Below, piece by piece: positions 25,607-34,354 of a DNA stretch of 64,000 bases. This stretch comes from Nitratireductor basaltis (GTDB taxonomy: Bacteria; Pseudomonadota; Alphaproteobacteria; Rhizobiales; Rhizobiaceae), in the NCBI RefSeq assembly GCF_000733725.1, contig NZ_JMQM01000001.1, forward strand, positions 806,001 to 870,000, read 5' to 3'. Within the stretch, counting starts at the first letter, position 1. The number at the start of each line of letters is the position of its first letter. A program made the position numbers and the translations under genes. The notes beneath the pieces are model-generated. The model did not search any database and was not told the DNA's origin. It saw nothing but the letters and a program-made list of their open reading frames with translations.

Positions 25607-26287
25607 TCAGTGGAACAGCGCGGCTGCAAGAACGCTGGCCGCGCCGATCACGAAGCCGATCACCGCAAGGGACAGCAAGCCGCTGGTCACTGCCACCGCA
25701 AGCAGGATGCCGTCGCGCTCCGACAGAGCAAGGCCCACCAAAGCGCATGAAAATGCGGGAAACCAGTTTCCGAACGGAATGGGCAAGGTGACGGCGATCG
25801 CCAGGACCAATGCAATCGTGCCGATGATACGGTCCGCATGATTGCGCGCGAATGGCCAGTAGCGAGGGCGTATCAGCCGTTCGATCCACTTCAACCGCGG
25901 CAGCATCCTGACCGTGAGATTGCGAAACTTATCCGCGCTGATCGATTTCCGTAGCACGAATTGCGGAAGCCAGACGGTACGGCTCCCAGCCACCATCTGC
26001 ACGCATAGAAGCAATAGGGGGATGCCGAGAATCAAGGTGCTGCCGGGCGGCAAGGGCAGCATGTTGAGGCAGGAAAACAGCACAAGCAGCGTGGCAAAGC
26101 TGCGGTCGCCAAGAGCGTCGCGCAACTGTTCGACCGTGACTGTGCCTTCGGCCTTGTCCGCGAGTTCTTCGAATATACGGGACAACCGGCGCGGAGCGTC
26201 CGCTTGAGCCGTCGTGCCCGAGACCATGTCCAAACTCGTTTCCTCCGCCTGCGCGCGCAGGCTTTCCTGCGCCGGCATATTGTCCAT
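25607..26287 (-). CDS. exoD: ExoD-family membrane protein
   Basis: A 226-residue protein. A soluble N-terminal part (LSRIFEELADKAEGTVTVEQL) precedes four or five membrane segments containing LNMLPLPPGSTLILGIPLLLL and LPIPFGNWFPAFSCALVGLALSERDG split by loops, the ExoD family pattern. In Sinorhizobium exoD affects exopolysaccharide production and alkali tolerance; the mechanism is unclear. Its stop lies 4 bases from that of convergent ligD. The alternative start is 3 codons in. Confidence 0.9.
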   Translation of the reverse strand: MDNMPAQESLRAQAEETSLDMVSGTTAQADAPRRLSRIFEELADKAEGTVTVEQLRDALGDRSFATLLVLFSCLNMLPLPPGSTLILGIPLLLLCVQMVAGSRTVWLPQFVLRKSISADKFRNLTVRMLPRLKWIERLIRPRYWPFARNHADRIIGTIALVLAIAVTLPIPFGNWFPAFSCALVGLALSERDGILLAVAVTSGLLSLAVIGFVIGAASVLAAALFH

Positions 26288-26323
26288 TCTCGGGTTAAAC
26301 CTTCATGACAGGCTTAGCAGATG

Positions 26324-26959
26324 TCACTGCCGACGAAACTCCAATATATCAAGGAGCGACTCCCGATAAGGTGCCGGAAACTCGATCCACCAGTGATCTG
26401 CCGCGCTCATGAAGGCAAAGCCAGCCTGATCACTTTCCGGCCCACTTCCATAATCGGGGGCGGGATCGCCCGCAACATGGTAGCTGCCGAGATATGCAAG
26501 TTTGTCCTCACCAAGCGTGTAGAAACGCCCAGCGGTCCGTTGCGAGCCGGAGGTCTTTTCAAGGCGCCATTCGTCGCCGCTTATCTCGCAGTCAAACCAG
26601 TCATAGATCACCAGCGGAGCGGGACCGCCGAGCTTGATTGTCCTGCACTGCCACTCGCCTGAAATATCCGCTTCGGCGATTGCAATGCGCTTCAGGTCGA
26701 GGATGGTTGTCACTTGCTCGAACTCGTCGGCCCTATCGGTCGTCTTGGCCATTTCCAGCGCCTTCGCCTTGATCCATTCGTGACCGTCGAGTCGCGCTGC
26801 ATCCCGGTATGTGACTTGCCCCAGCATCGAACCTTTGCCGATATCGCTGATCTCGTGTTCCAGCTTTGACTGCGTCAGCGTCTGGCTGACCGGGGATTGA
26901 CCCTGAGCTGCAACCGTAAGCGAGAGGGTGGCGACCGCCACCAGGAAAGGAATGCGCAT
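26324..26959 (-). CDS. DUF4893 exported protein
   Basis: A 211-residue protein with a signal peptide (MRIPFLVAVATLSLTVAAQG) and a mature domain containing ISGEWQCRTIKLGGPAPLVIY, YDWFDCEISGDEWRLEKTSG and the Gly/Asp-rich stretch before the closing WWIEFPAPYRESLLDILEFRR, the DUF4893 pattern. Two Cys could form a disulfide. The ATG with GAGG at 6 bases was chosen over an upstream TTG. Unknown function. Just upstream of exoD on the same strand. Confidence 0.87.
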   Translation of the reverse strand: MRIPFLVAVATLSLTVAAQGQSPVSQTLTQSKLEHEISDIGKGSMLGQVTYRDAARLDGHEWIKAKALEMAKTTDRADEFEQVTTILDLKRIAIAEADISGEWQCRTIKLGGPAPLVIYDWFDCEISGDEWRLEKTSGSQRTAGRFYTLGEDKLAYLGSYHVAGDPAPDYGSGPESDQAGFAFMSAADHWWIEFPAPYRESLLDILEFRRQ

Positions 26960-27100
26960 CTGAAACCTCGGAAATTTCAATCCATCTGCTCCTAGAGAGC
27001 TATTGCTGCGAGATTGTGTCGTTGTTCCTGTAGTGACGCGGATCGAACCTTTTCCCCCGTCTGTGCGTTTCAGAAACGCAGCAACTGAGGGATTTCGAAC

Positions 27101-27259
27101 ATGAAACTTCGCACTTTCTCACAGATCATAGTCGTGCTCGGCAGTCTGGGCCTCATCGCGGGCTGCTCCAACACCATCCGTGGCGTGGGGCAGGATACCG
27201 CCAATGCCGTAGACGCGACGCAGAACGCTGGTCAGAACGTGGCCCAGGCCGCAAGATAA
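27101..27259 (+). CDS. Entericidin-like small lipoprotein
   Basis: A 52-residue lipoprotein: the signal ends in the lipobox LIAGC, and the mature part is SNTIRGVGQDTANAVDATQN plus a short Ala/Gln tail, the EcnA/EcnB family form. The function in alphaproteobacteria is uncertain; an envelope or stress role is usual. GAGGG lies upstream of the ATG, and a strong terminator follows 25 bases after the stop. Confidence 0.9.
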   Translation: MKLRTFSQIIVVLGSLGLIAGCSNTIRGVGQDTANAVDATQNAGQNVAQAAR

Positions 27260-27284
27260 ACCATCTTGCTCTGACCGCCATTTG

Positions 27285-27315
27285 CGGGCCGCCGATCACT
27301 TCGGCGGCCCGTTTT
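27285..27315 (+). terminator. Rho-independent terminator
   Basis: CGGGCCGCCGA and TCGGCGGCCCG form a perfect 11-bp stem with a 5-base loop followed by TTTT, closing the entericidin-like gene. Confidence 0.92.
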
Positions 27316-27419
27316 AGGTTGTGTAAATGCATTCGATGCAATTTAAAATGGTTTTAACCTGATTGGCGCTGTAATCAGTGGTAGAAAAATCGCGGGGGCT
27401 ACAACAACAGGAACTCGCG

Positions 27420-27890
27420 ATGAGACAAGGGCTACTGATTTTCGCATCCATTGCTCTGCTATTGTCAGGGCGTAGTTTTGCGGCGGAAGGAACTGTTACC
27501 TTCAACGGCACCGTTCTGCCTTCCTGCCTGATCACGATCGGCACGCCCGGCACGCTTGCAGCTGATGCCAGCTACTCGCAGATAAGCTCGAAGAATGTCG
27601 GCGGTATTGCAGGAACTGCATCCGTGGTGGCAACCGCCCCCACATTCTCTCTTTCAACAACCGCACCCGTCGCCTTTACCAGCGCTCCTGCCGGGGGCGG
27701 CGACGATGTTACCTTCGCTTCCACCTACAGTACCAATGGCGTGACTTCGGTCACGGATGTCGCGGGCGGTGTTGCCACGCAGCTGGGCCTTGGTCTGACA
27801 AATGTCGACGTGGATCTGACAGCGACGAAAGCGAGTGGTGCCTTTCCCGCCGGCAATTATGTCGCAGACGTCACGATCACCTGTGAGTAG
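27420..27890 (+). CDS. Exported pilin-like beta-rich protein
   Basis: A 156-residue protein with a signal peptide ending SFAAEG. The mature part is Gly/Thr/Ser/Val-rich, starts VTFNGTVLPSCLITIG and ends YVADVTITCE, with only two Cys placed near the first and last strands. That arrangement is typical of chaperone-usher and spore-coat-U-like subunits. AGGAA lies 6 bases before the ATG. First gene of a three-gene set of exported proteins. A surface or periplasmic fibre role is inference. Confidence 0.75.
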   Translation: MRQGLLIFASIALLLSGRSFAAEGTVTFNGTVLPSCLITIGTPGTLAADASYSQISSKNVGGIAGTASVVATAPTFSLSTTAPVAFTSAPAGGGDDVTFASTYSTNGVTSVTDVAGGVATQLGLGLTNVDVDLTATKASGAFPAGNYVADVTITCE

Positions 27891-27896
27891 CGCGTG

Positions 27897-28295
27897 ATGT
27901 GGCGGGGTTCTGCAAATATAGGCCTGATGTGTATCGGCTTGCTCTACCTGACTGCAGAGGTGCAGGGACAAGCGATGACACCCATGCGCGGCGAGATCAC
28001 GAGCTATGCCGACGAGTTTGCTGTGCGCGTGGCGCCGCACAACCCCTATCGCCATCGCATCGAGGTGGCGATCAGGGTCTATGACGAAAAATTTCGCCCC
28101 ATAAGGGCGAGGGTGTCGGACAGTCGTATCGGTCTGGCTGGGGGCGCTACCCGGAGAGTTCTGGTGATCGTCCCGTTCGAAGGTACCAGGAACCGGCGCG
28201 TGCGTATATGCGCCGAAAGCATTCCATATCCCAAGGCAACAACACGGATCAGGGCCCAGATATGCGGACGTTTCATGGCACGCAGGGTGCAATAG
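27897..28295 (+). CDS. Exported protein resembling one PapD-like Ig domain
   Basis: 132 residues with a signal peptide ending VQGQA. The remaining approximately 105 residues have the strand pattern of the N-terminal domain of pilus chaperones: RIEVAIRVYDEKFRPI, then RIGLAGGATRRVLVIVPFEG, then RVRICAESIP. The second chaperone domain is absent. It starts 6 bases after the pilin-like gene and overlaps the next gene, so the three are probably translated together. A single-domain chaperone or a subunit are both possible. Confidence 0.65.
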   Translation: MWRGSANIGLMCIGLLYLTAEVQGQAMTPMRGEITSYADEFAVRVAPHNPYRHRIEVAIRVYDEKFRPIRARVSDSRIGLAGGATRRVLVIVPFEGTRNRRVRICAESIPYPKATTRIRAQICGRFMARRVQ

Positions 28296-28732
28296 CTGCA
28301 CTCATCATCATATCCGGTTTTGTTGCTCCATCTCAGGCGGAGCAGCAATATATTATCAACCAGAATCAGACAGGGATCACACTGCCCGGGGTCGTGGTAC
28401 CCAATGGCTATGACGAGGTGCGCGCGGCGGACGGCACCTCATGCCGATCCTCCGTTGCCGCATCGGGCGCGTATGTAGATTCCGGCGTGATCGGGGGTGG
28501 GCTGGACGACAGCGGTAGCAACACGCTCTCTGCCTACGGGCGCGTGGTCGTTCCGCTCGGGCAGCGGCCGCGAAGGCTCAACTGCGACAAGCTGTACCAA
28601 CTGGAACTGGAGCGTCTCCAGCTTGAGGTGAAAATGCTCAAACGCGGGCTGGATCCGAGGCTTGGAACAGCGGCGACGGACAATCCGGAATGGGCACAGG
28701 ATGATGGCTGGACGAACGAGGGACGGAGATAG
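28262..28732 (+). CDS. Exported hypothetical protein with C-terminal coiled coil
   Basis: A 156-residue protein: signal peptide ending PSQAEQ, a short beta-rich region with two Cys (TSCRSS and LNCDKL), then a helical Leu/Glu-rich segment (LYQLELERLQLEVKMLKRGL) that could oligomerise, and a polar tail. The start overlaps the end of the chaperone-like gene by 34 bases. No family recognised. The shared export signals and overlaps argue for a common task with the two genes upstream. Confidence 0.7.
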   Translation: MRTFHGTQGAIAALIIISGFVAPSQAEQQYIINQNQTGITLPGVVVPNGYDEVRAADGTSCRSSVAASGAYVDSGVIGGGLDDSGSNTLSAYGRVVVPLGQRPRRLNCDKLYQLELERLQLEVKMLKRGLDPRLGTAATDNPEWAQDDGWTNEGRR

Positions 28733-28954
28733 CCGACCTGCCGGAGGCTGGTCTTGCGAAGCCATGGGCACTGCGCTTACATGGCTGCCATGAGACAGAT
28801 TCAGTTTTCCAGCGGCGCGGCTTCGACACCATCGCCCCGCACCTTGCATGCGGAGCTCTTGCGGCTTTGCGCGCGGATCGGCTATTCACCGCCGCACTCT
28901 TCTTGAACCAGCCTCGGCGCTTGCCGACTTGATTCAAGAGGAGATTCCAAGCCT

Positions 28955-30328
28955 ATGACTTATCAGAACTTTTCCCTGAAGCAGCTTCAGGATATTGATG
29001 CCGCGCATCACCTTCATCCCTTTACCGATCACAAGGACCTGCGTGACGCGGGAACACGGATCGTCACGCATGCCAAGGGCGCCTTCGTCTATGACACCGA
29101 AGACAACGAGATCCTCGATGGCATGGCGGGCCTGTGGTGCGTGAATATCGGCTATGGCCGCGACGAGCTTGCCGAGGTCGCCTATGAGCAGATGAAGGAA
29201 TTGCCTTACTACAATTCCTTCTTCCGCTGCTCCACGCCGGCGCCCGTACTGCTTGCTCAGAAGCTGGCCCAGCTTGCACCCGACAATGTGAACCAGGTCT
29301 TCTACGGTTCATCCGGGTCCGAGAGCAATGATACCGCGCTGCGCCTCGTACGCCACTACTGGGCGCTTGAGGGCAAGCCTGAAAAGAACGTGATCATTTC
29401 GCGCAAGCAGGCCTATCACGGTTCTACGGTCGCAGGCACGTCGCTTGGCGGCATGGAGGCCATGCATGGACAGCTTGGCGGTGCGGTGCCGAATATCGAG
29501 CATGTGATGCCGCCCTATGCCTTCGAGCTGAAAGAAGAGGGCGAGAGCGATCACGATTTCGGGGTCCGCGCGGCAAAGGCTGTCGAAGATGCCATTCTGG
29601 CGGCCGGGCCTGAGAAGGTTGCAGCATTCATCGGCGAACCGGTCATGGGGGCCGGTGGCGTGAAAATCCCGCCGGAAAGCTATTGGCCGGAGATCGACCG
29701 CATCTGCAAGAAATACGACGTTCTTCTCATGCTGGACGAGGTGATCACCGGCTATGGGCGCACCGGCGAGTGGTTCGCGGCGCAGCGGCTGGGCCTCAAG
29801 CCCGACACGATCACCACCGCGAAGGCTCTGACCTCGGGCTATCAGCCGCTTTCGGCACTTCTGGTCGGGGACCGCATTGCAAATACGCTTGTGGAAAAGG
29901 GTGGTGAATTCTTCCACGGATACACCTATTCCGGACATCCGGTGGCTTGTGCGGTGGCTCTGAAGAATATCGAGATCATCGAGAAGGAAGGTCTGGTCGA
30001 GCGGGTGCGCGAGGAAACCGGACCATATTTCGCGAATGCGCTTTCCGAGAAGATAGCGCCCCATGCACTTGTTGGAGAGGTCCGCAGCTTCGGGCTGATG
30101 GGCGCCATCGAGATCGTGAAGGACAAGGGCACGCGTGAGCGTTTTGCGGGTGGCGGTGCGGCAGGTGTCGCCGTGCGCGATGCTGCCATCTCGGAGAATC
30201 TGATGCTGCGCGCTGTTGGCGATACGATGATCCTGTCACCGCCGCTCATCTGGACGCGGGAGACCATCGACATGTGCTGCGAACGCATCTTGAAGGCGCT
30301 CGACAAGGCGCAGGAAAAGCTGAGCTAG
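28955..30328 (+). CDS. Class III omega-aminotransferase
   Basis: A 457-residue enzyme of the putrescine/taurine/beta-alanine:pyruvate aminotransferase group. HPFTDHKDL is the N-terminal signature of this group, followed by FYGSSGSESNDTALR, MLDEVITGYGRTGEWF and cofactor Lys290 in TITTAKALTSGYQPLS. AGAGGAGATTCC precedes the ATG. It stands alone between convergent mmsB and the exported-protein set, so context does not identify its amine substrate. It is paralogous to the aminotransferase near the right end of the window. Confidence 0.92.
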   Translation: MTYQNFSLKQLQDIDAAHHLHPFTDHKDLRDAGTRIVTHAKGAFVYDTEDNEILDGMAGLWCVNIGYGRDELAEVAYEQMKELPYYNSFFRCSTPAPVLLAQKLAQLAPDNVNQVFYGSSGSESNDTALRLVRHYWALEGKPEKNVIISRKQAYHGSTVAGTSLGGMEAMHGQLGGAVPNIEHVMPPYAFELKEEGESDHDFGVRAAKAVEDAILAAGPEKVAAFIGEPVMGAGGVKIPPESYWPEIDRICKKYDVLLMLDEVITGYGRTGEWFAAQRLGLKPDTITTAKALTSGYQPLSALLVGDRIANTLVEKGGEFFHGYTYSGHPVACAVALKNIEIIEKEGLVERVREETGPYFANALSEKIAPHALVGEVRSFGLMGAIEIVKDKGTRERFAGGGAAGVAVRDAAISENLMLRAVGDTMILSPPLIWTRETIDMCCERILKALDKAQEKLS

Positions 30329-30341
30329 GTCTTCGGGGAAG

Positions 30342-30366
30342 GGAGGGCGCGTTCACCGCGCTCTCC
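30342..30366 (+). terminator. Hairpin after the aminotransferase
   Basis: GGAGGGCGCG pairs with CGCGCTCTCC (one G-T pair) around a 5-base loop. There is no T-run, so it may be a weak or Rho-assisted terminator. The following 240 bases up to the mmsB stop show no convincing gene. Confidence 0.35.
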
Positions 30367-30606
30367 ATCCGGAGAGACGCGGTAGTACGCAAAGAACTTT
30401 GTGGCCTGCCTACGATACTCAAACACTTGCAGAAGGCCCTGTCTCCGGTACGCGAGACCTTTTCCGGAGCGCTGGAGGCCGCAACAACCGCCTCGCAATC
30501 CGTTTTACGCGGACATCGTTACCGGGAGGTTAGCAAGTGCTTTCGCAATCCTTAACTGGCCGATTTTATTGCTCAATGCGCCGCGCTTGAAAGCAGAAAG
30601 CTTCTC

Positions 30607-31494
30607 CTACCGGTTGGTCTTGCCACGCAGAAATTCGATGATGCCGGAGAAGTCTTTTCCGCCATTCCCCAAGGCTTCAAACAGACTGTAAAGTTGTGCT
30701 GCTTCCGCTCCAAGCGGGGTTGCGGCGCCTGCCTCCTGAGCGGCCTGTTGGGCAAGGCGCAGATCCTTGAGCATCAGACTGGCGGCGAAACCCGGCTTGT
30801 AATCGCGATTTGCCGGGGAGTTGGGAACGGGGCCTGGCACCGGGCAATAGGTCGTCAACGACCAGCACTGTCCCGATGACGTCGAGGCAACGTCGAACAA
30901 AGCCTGGTGCGAGAGACCGAGCTTTTCGGCAAGCACAAATGCCTCGCCAACGCCGATCATCGAAATCCCCAGGATCATGTTGTTGCAGATCTTGGCCGCC
31001 TGACCGGCACCGGCATCGCCGCAGTGAACGATCTTTCCGGCCATGGGCTGAAGCAGTGGTTCTGCCTTCCCGAATGCATCGGTCGTTCCGCCGGCCATGA
31101 AGGTGAGTGTCCCGGCCTCTGCGCCACCCACGCCACCGGAGACCGGTGCATCTATGGAGAGGTGGCCGCTGGCCTCTGCCAATTCATGTGCCTTGCGCGC
31201 CGACTGGACATCGATCGTGGAGGAATCGATGAAGAGAGTTCCGACATCTGCCTTTTTGCTCAGTTCCTCGTAAACCGACAGCACATGCTTGCCAGCCGGC
31301 AGCATGGTTATGATGCAGGCGGCACCCTCGATGGCATCGGCAGCACTTGCCGCGGCCATCACGCCATTGGCTTCAGCACGCTTCAGATTCTCCGCCACCA
31401 GGTCAAATCCGCGGACTTCATGTCCCGCCTTGACGAGATTGGCCGCCATGGGTCCGCCCATATTGCCAAGGCCAATGAATGCGACAACCGTCAT
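30607..31494 (-). CDS. mmsB: 3-hydroxyisobutyrate dehydrogenase
   Basis: A 295-residue beta-hydroxyacid dehydrogenase that oxidises 3-hydroxyisobutyrate to methylmalonate semialdehyde in valine catabolism. The NAD motif is FIGLGNMGGPMAANL, the substrate motif DAPVSGGVGGAEAGTL, and the catalytic Lys lies in GAGQAAKICNNMILG. It starts 26 bases after the acyl-CoA dehydrogenase on the same strand, the expected valine-pathway pairing. mmsA and the hydrolase gene are not in the window. Confidence 0.95.
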   Translation of the reverse strand: MTVVAFIGLGNMGGPMAANLVKAGHEVRGFDLVAENLKRAEANGVMAAASAADAIEGAACIITMLPAGKHVLSVYEELSKKADVGTLFIDSSTIDVQSARKAHELAEASGHLSIDAPVSGGVGGAEAGTLTFMAGGTTDAFGKAEPLLQPMAGKIVHCGDAGAGQAAKICNNMILGISMIGVGEAFVLAEKLGLSHQALFDVASTSSGQCWSLTTYCPVPGPVPNSPANRDYKPGFAASLMLKDLRLAQQAAQEAGAATPLGAEAAQLYSLFEALGNGGKDFSGIIEFLRGKTNR

Positions 31495-31520
31495 CGCCTG
31501 TTCCCCCTGTTTTTGTCGGT

Positions 31521-32687
31521 TCAGCGGCCGATCATGTGGCGCGCGATGATAACCCGCATTATCTCGTTCGTGCCTTCGAGGATCTGGTGGACACGCAGAT
31601 CGCGCACCAGTTTCTCCATGCCGTATTCGTGCAAATAGCCGTAGCCGCCGTGAAGCTGCAGCGCATCATTGGCGATGTCGAAGCAGGTATCGGTGACGAA
31701 GCGCTTGGCCATTGCGGACCACTTGGAGGCGTCATGGGCCTTCGCATCCAGCCTGCTTGCGGCCGTGTAGAGCATCATCCGGCACGCATTGAGGTTGGTT
31801 TCCATGTCGGCCAACTTGAACTGGAGGCCCTGGAAGCGGTTTATCGGTTGGCCGAAAGCCTTGCGTTCGCCCGTATATTCCAGAGCCTTGTCGATTGCAG
31901 CTTGAGCGCCGCCGAGAGAGCAGGCGGCAATGTTGAGCCTACCACCGTCAAGACCGGCCATCGCGATGGAAAAGCCGCGCCCTTCGTCGGAAAGCAGGTT
32001 TTCCGCCGGAACGCGGCAGTCCTCGAAAATGACCTGACGGGTCGGCTGCATGTGCCAGCCCATCTTCTTTTCCGCAGGCCCGAAAGACAGGCCCGGTGCA
32101 TCTTTTGGGATGATCAGGGTCGAAACGCCCTTGGGACCGTCTTCACCGGTCCTGACCATGGTGACATAGAGATCGGTCGAACCCGCGCCAGAAATGAACT
32201 GTTTCGAACCATTGAGCACATATTCATCGCCGTCGCGCACGGCGCGCGTGGAAAGCGCTGCGGCGTCGGAGCCTGAGCCTGGCTCCGTCAGACAGTAGCT
32301 TGCCAGCCATTCCATCGATGTCAGTTTCGGCAGGAAGCGCTGGCGCTGCTCCTCATTGCCAAAACTGTCGATCATCCATGCTGCCATGTTGTGGATGGAG
32401 ATGAATGAGGAGAAGCCGGGGCAAGCGGCAGACAAGGCTTCGAAGATCAGCACGGCATCGAGCCGACCGAGAGCGGAGCCGCCAACATCATCGCGCACAT
32501 AGATGCCCCCGAAGCCGAGCGGGCCCGTTTCCTTGATGACATCAATGGGAAAATGCGCCGTCTGGTCCCACTCCAGCGCGAAGGGTGCAACACGCTCGGC
32601 CGCAAAACTGCGGGTCATGTCCTGGATGGCACGCTGATCCGCGTTCAGCGCGAACTGTTCGCCCATGGCGTCCACGGCGGCATCCAT
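31521..32687 (-). CDS. Acyl-CoA dehydrogenase, isobutyryl-CoA dehydrogenase type
   Basis: A 388-residue flavoprotein: CLTEPGSGSDAAAL (flavin and substrate loop), ISGAGSTDLYVTM, and C-terminal LQLHGGYGYLHEYGMEKLVRD with the catalytic Glu expected in ILEGTNEIMR. AGGAGG-like GGGAGGT precedes the ATG. Pairing with mmsB points to isobutyryl-CoA dehydrogenase; short/branched-chain specificity is inferred from context. Confidence 0.92.
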   Translation of the reverse strand: MDAAVDAMGEQFALNADQRAIQDMTRSFAAERVAPFALEWDQTAHFPIDVIKETGPLGFGGIYVRDDVGGSALGRLDAVLIFEALSAACPGFSSFISIHNMAAWMIDSFGNEEQRQRFLPKLTSMEWLASYCLTEPGSGSDAAALSTRAVRDGDEYVLNGSKQFISGAGSTDLYVTMVRTGEDGPKGVSTLIIPKDAPGLSFGPAEKKMGWHMQPTRQVIFEDCRVPAENLLSDEGRGFSIAMAGLDGGRLNIAACSLGGAQAAIDKALEYTGERKAFGQPINRFQGLQFKLADMETNLNACRMMLYTAASRLDAKAHDASKWSAMAKRFVTDTCFDIANDALQLHGGYGYLHEYGMEKLVRDLRVHQILEGTNEIMRVIIARHMIGR

Positions 32688-32813
32688 CGCTACCTCCCGA
32701 AATAGATGGCTGTCGTGGAGGTCAGTCTATTCCTTTGGCGGTCGCGCGCAATGCGAGGGCTGACAAATGGGCTGTGCGGAAAACTGCAGCATTGACTGCT
32801 TGTTGTGCAGATA

Positions 32814-32981
32814 TCAGCCTTCGCCGGTAAGGCGGCTCACGGCGAGCAGGATATATGCGGAAGTCATGATCCAGATTTCCGGAAATGGAATGATCGGGAT
32901 CATGTCGAACGAGGCTCCAAGAGCAAAGCCCGCGATGACGAGGCTCATCAGAAAAAGCGTTTTCGCTGCGGTAAGGGCCAT
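32814..32981 (-). CDS. Small two-helix membrane protein
   Basis: A 55-residue frame starting MALTAAKTLFLMSLVIAGFA with two predicted membrane segments, separated by a Pro-rich turn (IPIIPFPEIW). The ATG is preceded only by GTGGA, a weak site. Lies between the acyl-CoA dehydrogenase and the TSUP transporter. The amino-acid composition supports a real gene, but no family is recognised. The other frames here are less plausible. Confidence 0.5.
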   Translation of the reverse strand: MALTAAKTLFLMSLVIAGFALGASFDMIPIIPFPEIWIMTSAYILLAVSRLTGEG

Positions 32982-33066
32982 GTGATCCACTGGTGCTCGA
33001 ACTGTCTTCGGGCACTGTGGAACCAACCGACTGTTATGCGCCAATAGGAGGCAGCGTCGCAGGCGA

Positions 33067-33819
33067 CTAGTCGACGAGCAACTTCCCTGCGAGCGCCACA
33101 CATACGGTCACAAGCAGCGGCTTGATGATGCGGGCTCCGTTGCGCATGGCAAGCCAGGCACCGCAGCGCGCGCCGAGGAATTGGCATGCGCCCATGAGCA
33201 GGCCGATTTTCCAGGCAACTGCACCCACAGCTACAAAAGCAGCAAAGCCGCCGACATTGGAGGCGAAATTGAGCAACTTCGTATGGGCCGTCGCCTTCAA
33301 AACGCCGTAGCCGGCAAAGGCAACGAACGAAAGCATGAAGAAGGAGCCCGTTCCAGGCCCAAAGGCGCCGTCATAGAAGCCGATCAGCGGGACGAGCGTG
33401 AAACCGAAGAGGGCAGGCGAGATGCGTCGCGCGCGATCGACGTCGTCCAGATTGGGTTTGAAGGCGAAGTAGAGCGCGATGAGAACGAGCAGGACGGGCA
33501 AGGCGGCGCGAAGCCATTCGCCAGGGATGATGGTGGCCAGAAGCGCACCGCCAATGGCGGCCAGAAATGACAACAGTGCCCAGGGCAATTGCGTCTTAAG
33601 TTCAACATGCCCCTTGGATGCGTAGGAGATAACAGAAGATCCGGAGCCGAAGATGCCCTGGAGCTTGTTGGTCCCCAGCGCCTCTACCGGAGTGTAGCCG
33701 GCAAGCATGAGCATAGGCACCGTGATGAGACCACCGCCACCAGCGATTGCATCGACGAAACCGGCAAAAAAGGCTGCCAAAGCAAGCAGCAGGACGGTTT
33801 CGGTGGCAATGTCAAACAT
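33067..33819 (-). CDS. TSUP-family (TauE/SafE) exporter
   Basis: A 250-residue inner-membrane protein with about eight segments and the two TSUP repeats: DAIAGGGGLITVPMLMLAG with LGTNKLQGIFGS, and YDGAFGPGTGSFFMLSF with KLLNFASNVGG. The family moves sulfite, sulfoacetate or related organosulfur anions. No sulfur gene is adjacent, so the substrate is open. Divergent from the hypothetical gene at 33.9 kb. Confidence 0.92.
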   Translation of the reverse strand: MFDIATETVLLLALAAFFAGFVDAIAGGGGLITVPMLMLAGYTPVEALGTNKLQGIFGSGSSVISYASKGHVELKTQLPWALLSFLAAIGGALLATIIPGEWLRAALPVLLVLIALYFAFKPNLDDVDRARRISPALFGFTLVPLIGFYDGAFGPGTGSFFMLSFVAFAGYGVLKATAHTKLLNFASNVGGFAAFVAVGAVAWKIGLLMGACQFLGARCGAWLAMRNGARIIKPLLVTVCVALAGKLLVD

Positions 33820-33918
33820 TTGGCTATATTACCTGACCTAAAGTAGTGCGTTTGCATCACAACACGCCCTGAGTCGCAAGGCGCATCTGGCGTGGTGATC
33901 TTGAAGAGGGGCGCGTTC

Positions 33919-34323
33919 ATGCCCGTGGAAACCGTTGTGGAAGAAAAGCCGCAGCCCATTCCTGCTGCTGCCGACCATGCCAGCGATGTCATGCTGCTCT
34001 TGCGTCTCGTCTTGAGCGAGGGGCCTGCTGACGGTCGTACCAGGCAGATGCTGGAAAATGTCGCCCGCGCTAGTTTCGAGATGGATGAGACGATGATCAG
34101 CAGTCTCATGCCGAAGCTGATGTCCTTCGGGTCGAGCGGGTCCTCGCGTGCTTCGGCTGCTCTCCAGGCTCAACCGCCAGAACATCGTGCCGGGCTTGCG
34201 GGCGTGGTTCTTGCTGCTGCAAAGCGTGAGCCGGGCCTGCGACCCCATCTGCCGCGCATGGCCAGCAGGCTTGCTGTTCTCCTGGATATAAGCGAAAGCG
34301 ATTTTGCCGGGCCACGCGCCTGA
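33919..34323 (+). CDS. Helical hypothetical protein
   Basis: A 134-residue soluble protein, almost entirely helical, in two blocks: SDVMLLLRLVLSEGPADGRT with EMDETMISSLMPKLM, and GLAGVVLAAAKREPGLRPHL with ASRLAVLLDI. A Ser/Gly linker joins them. GAGGGG is 7 bases before the ATG. No family recognised; a TerB-like helical fold is conceivable but unproven. It converges on the peptide ABC operon. Confidence 0.7.
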   Translation: MPVETVVEEKPQPIPAAADHASDVMLLLRLVLSEGPADGRTRQMLENVARASFEMDETMISSLMPKLMSFGSSGSSRASAALQAQPPEHRAGLAGVVLAAAKREPGLRPHLPRMASRLAVLLDISESDFAGPRA

Positions 34324-34354
34324 CTTCGATACGACAGTGCAGACGCATGCAGCT

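Noticed and set aside
33919-34323. TerB-like tellurite-resistance protein
   Set aside because: The helical pattern is compatible, but the conserved acidic metal-site residues of TerB are not evident, so it is left as hypothetical.
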